Virus record (IMG/VR): IMGVR_UViG_3300034684_000299
Coordinates: 62,001 to 126,000 of that record
Origin: a virus
Length of the DNA: 64,000 nt
Direction: 5' to 3' (one strand)
Shown: one piece after another, positions 17,249-25,550 of the stretch
Position numbering within the stretch: position 1 is the stretch's first letter
Layout: each line of letters starts with the position of its first letter
Position numbers and translations under genes: made by a program
The notes under the pieces: model-generated
Seen by the model: the letters and a program-made list of their open reading frames with translations, nothing else
What the model was told of the DNA's origin: nothing
The model's database searches: none

Positions 17249-18919
17249 TTATAATTCTTCTTTTTCGTAATAGTCTGGAATAAATGTTTCCGTTGATGCT
17301 CCTAATATACCTCCGATGATACTTGAAGTCGTTTTACCTTTACCAACTTTTTTCTTAACATCTTGATAAATATCTTCTTCTGTTATTTTACCACTGTTTA
17401 ATTTGTTTATAGTTCTATTACTTAACCCTGTAGTTCGTAACTCTTTTTGATATTTATTCAGTTTCGCTTGTGCCCCACCTGCAGCAATCAAGCCACCTCC
17501 TAACGCTCCTAAAGTTACATTCCTTGCTCTTGCACCTAGATACTGTTTTCTAACTTCTTTCAATCGCTGTTCTTGTTGCTCTTTAGTTATTTTCCCTTCT
17601 TCGTACATCTCGTTTATATTTCTAACTCTGTCTTTGTATGCCCTGTTTTCTTTACCGCCAGTAACAGCTGTCGAAGTCAAAGCACCAGCGGTTGCACCTT
17701 GTATTCCTACTTGCAACGGTATCTTCTTTGATTTAGCCATAAATTGATCTATAGAAAATTCTACAATTTTTTCGCCTGCTGTTGCAGCTATCTTTTCAAA
17801 GTATTTTTCATCCATTAATCCTTTGTCAACTGCGGTTTTTAACAACAATAATTTATTTTTAATTTCATCTGTAATAGATGCTACCTTCTCATAATTTTTC
17901 ACAACACTATGTACATTATATAATATGTCTTTTTGATCTTCGGTTATACTTGGCGTCTCCAACAACATCGCTATTTTTTCTTGTTGTTTTCTGACTTTTA
18001 ATTTTAATTCTGCATTTCTTATATCATTTTCTAACTTATCAGCATAATAATTAACATTTGCTATTTTAGTTAATGTTTCATATAAATTCTCTGACCCTAT
18101 ATTTTCTACTTCTTCTTCTAATGCTTTTTCATAAGCCAATTTTTTAAATCCTTCTGAAACGTTTATTCCTTCAATTATATATTTTAAATTTTCTTCGGAT
18201 ACTTCTTTTAAACTGGCCTCTTTTCTTATAAATGTTTTTTTAACTTTATCAATAAGTCTTCTAACTAAACTCTTCGCTTTCTTTTTATCTTCATATTTAA
18301 TATTTTCTTTTTCTATTTCATTCAATAAAATTTTTTCCAATTGTTCAGGAGGTATTTTCCCCATTATTTTCTTCATATTATTTTCTATTTCCATCAGTTT
18401 CATTCTCTGTTGCATATTGGTTACCCTTATTTCGTCTTCAGCTATCTTTAAAAATTCTACAGCAGAATCTACAGACTTTTTAGAAATAGAATCATAAAAA
18501 TAGTCTTTTGGTTCTTCTTTAGTAATATTCAAAGAAGCTAATTTTGTCTGTACGGGTTCTATCCATTCTTGGGATTTAGACCAATCTATATCATCCAACA
18601 ACCAATCCTCTGGATGTATACTGTTAGAAGAAACTTCGCTTTTAACTTCCTCTATTTCTATATTTTCTTGCATTTTTTTCAACCAATTTAATACATTTTC
18701 TAATCTTATTATTGGAAATTCAACCTTGTTTTGTTCAAACAATTTTAGTTGAATAAGTTGATTAGTTCTTTCTATCAAACGTTTAATTTCATTGTAATTC
18801 AAACCTCTTTCAATAGATATCTCAGCTACTATTAAATCCGGTGATTTGCTAGTATCAGCTAAATATATTTTTGCAACATTTGTAGCCAAAATATCGTTAC
18901 TCAACTTTGTCATATTCAA
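17249..18919 (-). CDS. Large internal virion protein, possibly membrane-active
   Basis: 556 residues. The N-terminal 60 look like a small helical domain (IVAEISIERGLNYNEIKRLIERTNQ); then coiled coil with many K-x-A motifs (KLASLN, KIAEDE, KEASLK, KIANVN, KVASIT, KIAATA). The C-terminal 150 residues contain two Gly/Ala-rich hydrophobic stretches (IQGATAGALTSTAVTGG and NVTLGALGGGLIAAGGAQA) and KTTSSIIGGILGA, like ejected membrane-interacting proteins. A TTG at 18919 fits the GGAGG spacing better than the ATG two codons later. Lies directly downstream of terminase. Confidence 0.52.
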   Translation of the reverse strand: MNMTKLSNDILATNVAKIYLADTSKSPDLIVAEISIERGLNYNEIKRLIERTNQLIQLKLFEQNKVEFPIIRLENVLNWLKKMQENIEIEEVKSEVSSNSIHPEDWLLDDIDWSKSQEWIEPVQTKLASLNITKEEPKDYFYDSISKKSVDSAVEFLKIAEDEIRVTNMQQRMKLMEIENNMKKIMGKIPPEQLEKILLNEIEKENIKYEDKKKAKSLVRRLIDKVKKTFIRKEASLKEVSEENLKYIIEGINVSEGFKKLAYEKALEEEVENIGSENLYETLTKIANVNYYADKLENDIRNAELKLKVRKQQEKIAMLLETPSITEDQKDILYNVHSVVKNYEKVASITDEIKNKLLLLKTAVDKGLMDEKYFEKIAATAGEKIVEFSIDQFMAKSKKIPLQVGIQGATAGALTSTAVTGGKENRAYKDRVRNINEMYEEGKITKEQQEQRLKEVRKQYLGARARNVTLGALGGGLIAAGGAQAKLNKYQKELRTTGLSNRTINKLNSGKITEEDIYQDVKKKVGKGKTTSSIIGGILGASTETFIPDYYEKEEL

Positions 18920-18997
18920 TTTTCCCAGCCTCCTCTTTTCAATTATATCATTGTCAAAATTTTCATTGGTTCAATATGAATCCCACTAGTTAACTAT

Positions 18998-20623
18998 TTA
19001 TTCCAACTCGGAATCATTCACAGGTTCTTGTGTTATTCTAGCGTCATATGGATTGATCCTTCCAGTGCCTAAAGAAGCTGCAAGATAGCAAAAATTTAAA
19101 GCATGAAATGCATCATCAGGTTTACCTTTTTCATGAGTAAAATATATTTGTCTAAGATTCTCGTTGTAATCTTGATATATATTCAAAAAATCATTTGCAA
19201 ACTCTTTCCATACTTCGTATTTTGGAAATAATATTCTTCGCTCTTTTATACGCTGCATTGTATTACTCATAGATTGTGTTCTACTTACTATATACTTGTA
19301 ACCTTCCCTATCCCATTTGATCAATATTTTTAAATTTCCATTGAGGGAGAATTCCAACACAGGGTCCATATTTGATTGTTGTTTCAATAAATCTTTCCTC
19401 AACCTAGCATTTATTCCACCAGCACCTATACCCCAATCTACACCTATTAAACTTACTCTGAACTTTTGAGCTAACTTCAATATATCCTCATGTACATAAT
19501 TCATATCAGATTCCTTACCCTTGTACTTTTTCATATACACTACTCTAAATATCCCTTTTGGATCATATCCCCCTATAACCAAAACAGTATAAGAATCCAA
19601 TTGACTGTCTTTAGATGAATACGTTGCCCAATCTATACCCATGTACAAAGGTTTGCCATAAAAAATTTCTGAATTGTATCCAGTATCCATATCTCTATTT
19701 TCAGAAGCCAATCTTAACATCTCTTCGTTCATCGGCATGTTGGCATCTTCATACGGTAATCCCAACACTTCATTGTAAAACTTACCCTTTGGATAATTAC
19801 GTCTTCTGTAATTAATATCATCCCAATCTACCGTCGGAGATAAAACCTGTGGTATTCTCATCCCAATAAAATACTTATCTGTTGGATCTGCCATATTAAC
19901 CCATTCACCGTTTCTTGTATCAAGCTCTTTATTGCATGAAGGATTACTACATATCAATCCATTTGGGCCTAAATTATCCTCATCAATAATATTCCATTTT
20001 CCACAATGCGTACATTTGATTGCATATTCTGACATAGTACTTTCTTTCCATGTATCCTCAATAGGATTTTGAAATCTCTTTGGAGTTCCTGTATAAAAAC
20101 GATATTTGTATTCTGAACCTGATAATGTTTCGGATATAACTGGAATAGTATCCGTTAATAAATCTTGTATTTCATCTAATCCAATCATATCAGCAGCTAT
20201 ACCTCTTATATGGTCAGCAGTAAGGTAAGCACTTCTTAGTATTATCTGCGACCCTGTACTAAAATCTTTTTGAAATACATTGTCAACTGAAAATTTTGGA
20301 TTCATATAATATTTTTGTATATATGGTGAATACTGTATAAAATGCTTCAATTTTTGAGACGAGAAAACTTTAACTTGATTCATAGTAGGATTGACATGTA
20401 AAATTTTAAAAAACGGTTTGGTAGTAGCATCTACTACATATTTAGCCGCCAACGTTAAAGATTTTCCAACTTGCCTTCCACATTTTGCTAAAAATCTGGG
20501 ATGTTCTAAATCAAAAAAAGGTCTAAAATAATCACGCCCTTCCAATGTAAAAGGTTTGTTGTTATATTTCAAAATTGACTCGGCAAATTCCGACCTATAC
20601 ATTTCTAAAGTTTTTTTGGACAT
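18998..20623 (-). CDS. terL: Terminase large subunit
   Basis: 541 residues. ATPase domain: Walker A-like CGRQVGKS (48-55) and Walker B MIGLDE (146-151), followed by a coupling YTGTP. A zinc knuckle C204, C207, C225, C230 lies between the domains. Nuclease domain: GIDWA (D331), LIGVDWG near residue 405, and KPDDAFHALNF near 520. It powers DNA translocation into the capsid and cuts the concatemer. AAAGGGG precedes the ATG. Next to a small gene that could be the small subunit. Confidence 0.9.
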   Translation of the reverse strand: MSKKTLEMYRSEFAESILKYNNKPFTLEGRDYFRPFFDLEHPRFLAKCGRQVGKSLTLAAKYVVDATTKPFFKILHVNPTMNQVKVFSSQKLKHFIQYSPYIQKYYMNPKFSVDNVFQKDFSTGSQIILRSAYLTADHIRGIAADMIGLDEIQDLLTDTIPVISETLSGSEYKYRFYTGTPKRFQNPIEDTWKESTMSEYAIKCTHCGKWNIIDEDNLGPNGLICSNPSCNKELDTRNGEWVNMADPTDKYFIGMRIPQVLSPTVDWDDINYRRRNYPKGKFYNEVLGLPYEDANMPMNEEMLRLASENRDMDTGYNSEIFYGKPLYMGIDWATYSSKDSQLDSYTVLVIGGYDPKGIFRVVYMKKYKGKESDMNYVHEDILKLAQKFRVSLIGVDWGIGAGGINARLRKDLLKQQSNMDPVLEFSLNGNLKILIKWDREGYKYIVSRTQSMSNTMQRIKERRILFPKYEVWKEFANDFLNIYQDYNENLRQIYFTHEKGKPDDAFHALNFCYLAASLGTGRINPYDARITQEPVNDSELE

Positions 20624-20624
20624 C

Positions 20625-20813
20625 TTATACCCCTTTTTCTATCGCTAATTTACCGTCATCAGTAATTTTGCCTTCAGATGTAATATATCCATATTCTAAA
20701 AGTCTATTCTTGTATTTAATATGTTCTGGTAACAACATGCCGTTATTCTTTTCAAAAGCTTCTTTTAAAACCTGTACATATTCTTGACCTATGTCCCCAT
20801 GTTTTTCTAACAT
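20625..20813 (-). CDS. Small winged-helix-like protein next to terminase
   Basis: 62 residues; the C-terminal half RLLEYGYITSEGKITDDGKLAIEKG looks like the recognition helix and wing of a winged-helix DNA-binding fold. AGGAGG precedes the ATG and the gene ends one base before terL. It could be a minimal small terminase or a regulator; length is short for TerS. Confidence 0.5.
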   Translation of the reverse strand: MLEKHGDIGQEYVQVLKEAFEKNNGMLLPEHIKYKNRLLEYGYITSEGKITDDGKLAIEKGV

Positions 20814-20825
20814 AAAGAATGCCTC

Positions 20826-21206
20826 CTAGTAGACCCCTACCATTTTTCTTATACGTTTAACCAATTCCTCATCTTTTTTGTTAATAAAATCTCCTTCTAC
20901 AATGTCATATAATTCGTATTTTGACGAAAATAGATCAAAAAATCCTACTGTATACTCACTATCTTCTTCTTTTGAAAACAAATCTACTATATTCGTTCGC
21001 ATTAATATAGGTATTAAATATCCTTCATCTACTTCTATTTCACTTTGTTGCTTTGGATTCAATATTTTAAAAGATTTTTGGGTTATTTTAAAAATTATGT
21101 TTTTATGTTCTCCTTTCAATTCATAACTATCCGGTATTGAACCTACAAAATACTTTATATAATTACTGTTTGAGTTATTCTCTTCAACATTAATTGTGTA
21201 TTTCAA
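20826..21206 (-). CDS. Hypothetical protein
   Basis: About 126 residues starting MKYTINVEE from a TTG at 21206, nine bases after GGGAG; the ATG at 21215 abuts the GGGAG and is too close. Strand-rich with FKILNPKQQSEIEVDEGYLIPIL and an acidic middle. No family recognised. Part of the continuous leftward operon between the fibre block and terminase. Confidence 0.52.
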   Translation of the reverse strand: MKYTINVEENNSNSNYIKYFVGSIPDSYELKGEHKNIIFKITQKSFKILNPKQQSEIEVDEGYLIPILMRTNIVDLFSKEEDSEYTVGFFDLFSSKYELYDIVEGDFINKKDEELVKRIRKMVGVY

Positions 21207-21226
21207 AGGTATCATCTCCCTAAAAA

Positions 21227-22108
21227 TTATTTTTTGCCTTTTAATTTATATAAAATTTTTATCAATGAATCATAATTTAAACTTTCAACACCTTGTTCTT
21301 TTGCTAACTTCTGAATTTCATCTATCAATTCTTTATCTTCACCCAACATCTTACCTAAATCAGGCACCTTTATATTGATATGTTGTAACAACTCATTACT
21401 ATCTACATCCTTGTTTAATTGCCCTGCAACATTGAATATATTGTTTATAGAATTATCCGTACCAATACTAGTTAAACCTCCAAGTAAATTCTTTATCATA
21501 CTTGCCGTTTGATCTATACTTTGTGGATTTTCTATTAACCTGCCTATTTCTTCTTGTAATTTAGTTAGTGTTTCATCACTTCGCCCTTTCATATAGGAAT
21601 AATCAAATTCCTCCAAATGTCTTATCATAGCTTGTATAGTTGCTCTACCCCATTCATCGTTGTAAACTCTTATCTTAAAAAAATCTGGGCAATCTTTAAA
21701 TTCGCTGTATTTAATAACATATTTCAATTCACCAGTTGCATCAGTTTTAGTTTCTAACTCTTTTGTTTTATTAATATTTATGGTTACCTTTGCTTCTTTC
21801 CTTTCAGGTGCCTTTAAATACAACTGTGTATCTTGATTTTCATATACAGTCAATCTAGTCGGATACCTTTCCCAAGTTCTATAAAAAGCTCCATTTTTAA
21901 AAAATATATTATTTAATTGTGTTTCTATCTCTTTTTTAGGAGCATTAACAGCTACTACAACCGTAGCATCATCAGTTTCAGGAAAAGCGAGATTGTTAGA
22001 ATTCCATACTGAATATGGTTTTCCAGAATCTTTATTGACTAACACTAAACTATATACAGTATCAGGTTTTAATTGATCAACAGGAACTACATCGTATACT
22101 TTTATCAC
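21227..22108 (-). CDS. Hypothetical fibre-block protein
   Basis: 293 residues from a GTG with GAGGAGG upstream. N-terminal 130 residues are strand-rich (VYSLVLVNKDSGKPYSVWNSN, TRLTVYENQDTQLYLK), the rest helical. Directly follows the third tail-fibre gene, so it may be a fibre chaperone or attachment protein; nothing in the sequence proves this. Confidence 0.5.
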   Translation of the reverse strand: MIKVYDVVPVDQLKPDTVYSLVLVNKDSGKPYSVWNSNNLAFPETDDATVVVAVNAPKKEIETQLNNIFFKNGAFYRTWERYPTRLTVYENQDTQLYLKAPERKEAKVTININKTKELETKTDATGELKYVIKYSEFKDCPDFFKIRVYNDEWGRATIQAMIRHLEEFDYSYMKGRSDETLTKLQEEIGRLIENPQSIDQTASMIKNLLGGLTSIGTDNSINNIFNVAGQLNKDVDSNELLQHINIKVPDLGKMLGEDKELIDEIQKLAKEQGVESLNYDSLIKILYKLKGKK

Positions 22109-22121
22109 AATTATTACCTCC

Positions 22122-23273
22122 TCAATTCACGGCTACAAATATCAACAAATCTACATCAACAGCTGAACTTTGTGGAAAATCATATGCATACATTTTTATA
22201 TCGTATCCATTCCAAGCTACCATAACATAATTTGGAGGTGCATTTCTTTCAGTACCTACATTTATACCTATTAATTTTTGTTGAACCAGTATGCCTAAAA
22301 TATCACCAAAAGTTCTGTTGTTTTCTAACATAGAATTGTTTAAAGATAATGAAAATTGAACGTATCTACCTCTGCTAACAGAAGCATTTATTTTTACTAC
22401 TTTTGCTAATTGATTACTTCTTATCTTCTTAGTCGTTGCATTCATTGAAGAACCTGTTTTAAATCCGTTTATGTTATGTGGATACTGTAAATTCAGATAT
22501 GCTTCAGGTCTACCTACGTCTATCGTATTAGTCGCTTCTATATCGTAAACGTCTACATATATATAATTGGATAATGGTATAGGTTCTTCAAAGGTTAAAA
22601 ATTTTGATAAAGCTTCTTCTTTTGGATAATACAAATCATCATGGTTGTGTTCTTTTGGAGAAAAAGAACTCTGGGTATATATATTGCCATTAACATCTTT
22701 TAAAGCGGTTGTATCTTCTACAATGTCATTTTTTTTGTAATAATCAGAACCATGGTTATGTTGTTTAAAAGCTAGATCTTGTACCCTTACTCCATCAATC
22801 TCTACTGCATTAGGAACTATATCATCCTTTTTGTAATATTCAGGATGTTCATGTTCTTTTCTAGCAAAGGTAGAATAATCAACCCCTGATAGTTTTTCTG
22901 TAACAGTAATTACGTCATCTTGTTTAACATAATCATGTGTATGTTCTGCAGGTGCTAAATCAGTAGGTTTATAATTATTTACACCATCCGTTATTGTGTA
23001 TGCTCCGTCTATTACTTCACCTTTTACAACATATTCTGAATGTATATGGTCTTTCATTGCAAACTCTGATAATTCTTTATTCAATATTCTATATGTATAA
23101 TTAGAATACGGCACCATATATTTAGATACCGCTGGTAATAACATTTCTGTCACTTTAAAAGAATTTGCTACATTGATCACTTCCGACACATTCAATGCTG
23201 AATCCTTTGAAGCTTGAAGAATATAATTCAATATTTTAACTTTCTGTGCTTCCTCATTTATTAATCTTTTCAT
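22122..23273 (-). CDS. Tail fibre protein with HxH repeats (paralogue 3)
   Basis: 383 residues. Five H-x-H motifs at about residues 76, 111, 141, 172 and 209 are spaced 30-37 residues apart, each in the form K(D/E)H-x-H followed by (D/E)Y and a K-K-(N/D)-D-I/V step. In the T4 long-tail-fibre protein gp37 such HxH motifs from three chains bind iron along the fibre needle, so this is probably a trimeric receptor-binding fibre. N-terminal 70 residues are helical. GGAGG (23298-23302) is separated from the ATG by a hairpin that, looped out, gives 8-base spacing. Confidence 0.72.
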   Translation of the reverse strand: MKRLINEEAQKVKILNYILQASKDSALNVSEVINVANSFKVTEMLLPAVSKYMVPYSNYTYRILNKELSEFAMKDHIHSEYVVKGEVIDGAYTITDGVNNYKPTDLAPAEHTHDYVKQDDVITVTEKLSGVDYSTFARKEHEHPEYYKKDDIVPNAVEIDGVRVQDLAFKQHNHGSDYYKKNDIVEDTTALKDVNGNIYTQSSFSPKEHNHDDLYYPKEEALSKFLTFEEPIPLSNYIYVDVYDIEATNTIDVGRPEAYLNLQYPHNINGFKTGSSMNATTKKIRSNQLAKVVKINASVSRGRYVQFSLSLNNSMLENNRTFGDILGILVQQKLIGINVGTERNAPPNYVMVAWNGYDIKMYAYDFPQSSAVDVDLLIFVAVN

Positions 23274-23279
23274 AAAATT

Positions 23280-23295
23280 AAGTGCCTAAGCACTT
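23280..23295 (-). promoter_or_regulatory. Hairpin between Shine-Dalgarno and fibre start codon
   Basis: AAGTGC and GCACTT form a 6-bp stem with a 4-base loop. GGAGG to hairpin is 2 bases and hairpin to ATG is 6, so removal by folding leaves an ideal 8-base spacer. Confidence 0.6.
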
Positions 23296-23306
23296 TGCCT
23301 CCTTCC

Positions 23307-25550
23307 TCAATCTATTTCTTCTATGGAAATTAATGTAAAAGGTATTCCATAATTATTGACTACAAATTCTTGCCCTGAACTTTGTGCTGAAAATCCTATA
23401 TATTTCCAATCAACTTTATTTTTAGCTGATATTATCTTATAAGAAGATTCACCATTCTTCAATAGATGGGGACCAGTGTATTGCGGAACCCCAGTAGTAA
23501 TTGTCCAAGAATTCAAAATTTGTACATAATCCTTATTTAAATTAAAATTTCCAGATGGTTGTATAAAAACTACAGACGAATTAGGATTTTCTTTCATTAT
23601 TTTTAAAGTATTAATCATTTGATATGGAGTCTTAATCACAGGTGTATGCCCTATAAGCCTTCTCCATTCTGTATTGAATTTAGTTGATACTTCTTTGGAT
23701 AACAAAATAATATTTGTACCCATAGGATTAGTTGCTGCGAACTTTGCTATAGGTACTAAAGGCTTACGCATAACAAACTGTTTAAATAAACTTATTAAAC
23801 TCCAAGCTGGCATCCAATCTATTTTAAATAATGCTAAATCTATGTATAGATGCAACAACATAATAGGAGTTATCATACTGACTAACAAGTTATCAAATAA
23901 AGAAAATATATAATTGATCCCTAGACATAGAAAATAATCTATTGATAGCAAAAGTACCACGAACAAATCAAAGATCTTTTTAAAATAATTTTCAACGGTT
24001 AAACTTATAGATTCAGTTATATATTCAAACACATTTTCGGTTTCACCTAAATCTGGCTGAGCTGGTACATCATAATACCAATAATATTCGTTTTTGTTCA
24101 ATCCTCTTAAATATAGTATATCTGTGGCACTATACCAACTATATATCTCATCTCTTATCTTAGAAGCAGCATTACATCCTGATACTTTTTTCCCTGCAGT
24201 AGTTGTTTTGTTATATATCCAATTTTTAGTATTTTCTTTGTACTGTGTAGTTGACCATTCGGATGTTTTGGATCTACTAGTTGCATTATATAAATATTGA
24301 TTTGCTCCGGTTGTTTTTATACTTCCTTGTTTTTTACCAGATTCTGTAAAACTTTTATACATCGAAGTGTGAACGTCTACATCTACATATTGAGCATCTG
24401 GTGTATATTCAATTATAGGCTTAGGACCTATTTCATTAAGTTTCTTTTGAACAGCACTATTTGCAAATAATATTATAAACTGAGTAGACGCTGCATTACC
24501 ATATAAATCGTCTAAATTTACTCCATCCAAACTACCTTCATTCATAATCATGTTGGCTAATAAATAGGAAGTATTGTTATTTCCAGGAATAGATTTCATA
24601 CCAAATAAATTCGTCAAGCTCATCCCCAAATTTTTATTCAAATCTCCGGGAAAATCAGCCCAACCTTCAGGATTAACAATTTGATTTCTCCGCCAAGCAG
24701 AATGTAATTTGTCTTCTTCTATATAACCAAATATGCTACCTTTTTCTACTACCGCTATATTTTCCTCAAAATAATCTGTTGTTAAAATATTAGTATCAAA
24801 TGTTTCTACTTGCTTATTCACAGTCGTATCCGCAGGAATATATCTATATATTTTTATTTTATTTTTGTTTTCGCCATCATGATATCCACTTGCATAATCT
24901 ATTCTAAAATCTTTTGGCATAAATGTTCCGTCGGCTATTGATTTAGTTATATAAATGTCGTCATGTTTGTGCCCTCTTCCTGATATTTTATCTGGCTTCA
25001 ATATGTCAGTATACTGTATTATATTGTTTCCTTCTTTTTTATAACTGGTGGCATATAACCCTTCAGCTTGTTTGGCTTTAACTCCAAATTGTATTAAATT
25101 TGTATGTGTATGATCTTTATCAGAAAAATAAACTCTTGGTGCGATATAATTTCTACTGTTTTCATCGTATAATTTGCTTGCAGTTGAAAAATTAGTCTTA
25201 GTTTTCAATATGTATTGATTATGCTTGTGTGAAACTAGAGATAAATCTTCTTTAGAAACTCCATCAATATTTTCTTGATCTTTTTTTATATTTAAGGCTT
25301 CTTTTGTATATTGTTCATGCGTGTGGTCTTTAAGAGAAAACTGTTCAATTTCAGAACCACCAAGTTTTTCAGTAGATTCAGGTATTTGCTTTTTTTGCAA
25401 AAAGTTATGTGTGTGTGTTTTTGGAGAAAAACTCCCATCCTGATTTAAAATATTTTTTGTATTGTATGCAAATAACGTATTGAATTTTTTTAGTTTTGTT
25501 ACTATCTTGATGGTTTGATTTATTAATTTTTTGACAATATTATTAATCAT
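23307..25550 (-). CDS. Tail fibre protein with HxH repeats (paralogue 2)
   Basis: 747 residues from the ATG at 25550 (GAGGAG seven bases upstream), overlapping the previous fibre gene. HxH motifs: KTHTHNF, KDHTHEQY, VSHKHNQY, KDHTHTNL, GHKHDDIYITKS. It shares with paralogue 1 the module HKHDDIYITKS...FMPK(D/E)F.ID.ASGY and a C-terminal PYG/NYG-PFT-hydrophobic end. An internal hydrophobic block (FVVLLLSIDYFLCLGINYIF and neighbours) would be read as several membrane helices, unusual for a fibre. Probably a trimeric receptor-binding protein. Confidence 0.7.
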   Translation of the reverse strand: MINNIVKKLINQTIKIVTKLKKFNTLFAYNTKNILNQDGSFSPKTHTHNFLQKKQIPESTEKLGGSEIEQFSLKDHTHEQYTKEALNIKKDQENIDGVSKEDLSLVSHKHNQYILKTKTNFSTASKLYDENSRNYIAPRVYFSDKDHTHTNLIQFGVKAKQAEGLYATSYKKEGNNIIQYTDILKPDKISGRGHKHDDIYITKSIADGTFMPKDFRIDYASGYHDGENKNKIKIYRYIPADTTVNKQVETFDTNILTTDYFEENIAVVEKGSIFGYIEEDKLHSAWRRNQIVNPEGWADFPGDLNKNLGMSLTNLFGMKSIPGNNNTSYLLANMIMNEGSLDGVNLDDLYGNAASTQFIILFANSAVQKKLNEIGPKPIIEYTPDAQYVDVDVHTSMYKSFTESGKKQGSIKTTGANQYLYNATSRSKTSEWSTTQYKENTKNWIYNKTTTAGKKVSGCNAASKIRDEIYSWYSATDILYLRGLNKNEYYWYYDVPAQPDLGETENVFEYITESISLTVENYFKKIFDLFVVLLLSIDYFLCLGINYIFSLFDNLLVSMITPIMLLHLYIDLALFKIDWMPAWSLISLFKQFVMRKPLVPIAKFAATNPMGTNIILLSKEVSTKFNTEWRRLIGHTPVIKTPYQMINTLKIMKENPNSSVVFIQPSGNFNLNKDYVQILNSWTITTGVPQYTGPHLLKNGESSYKIISAKNKVDWKYIGFSAQSSGQEFVVNNYGIPFTLISIEEID

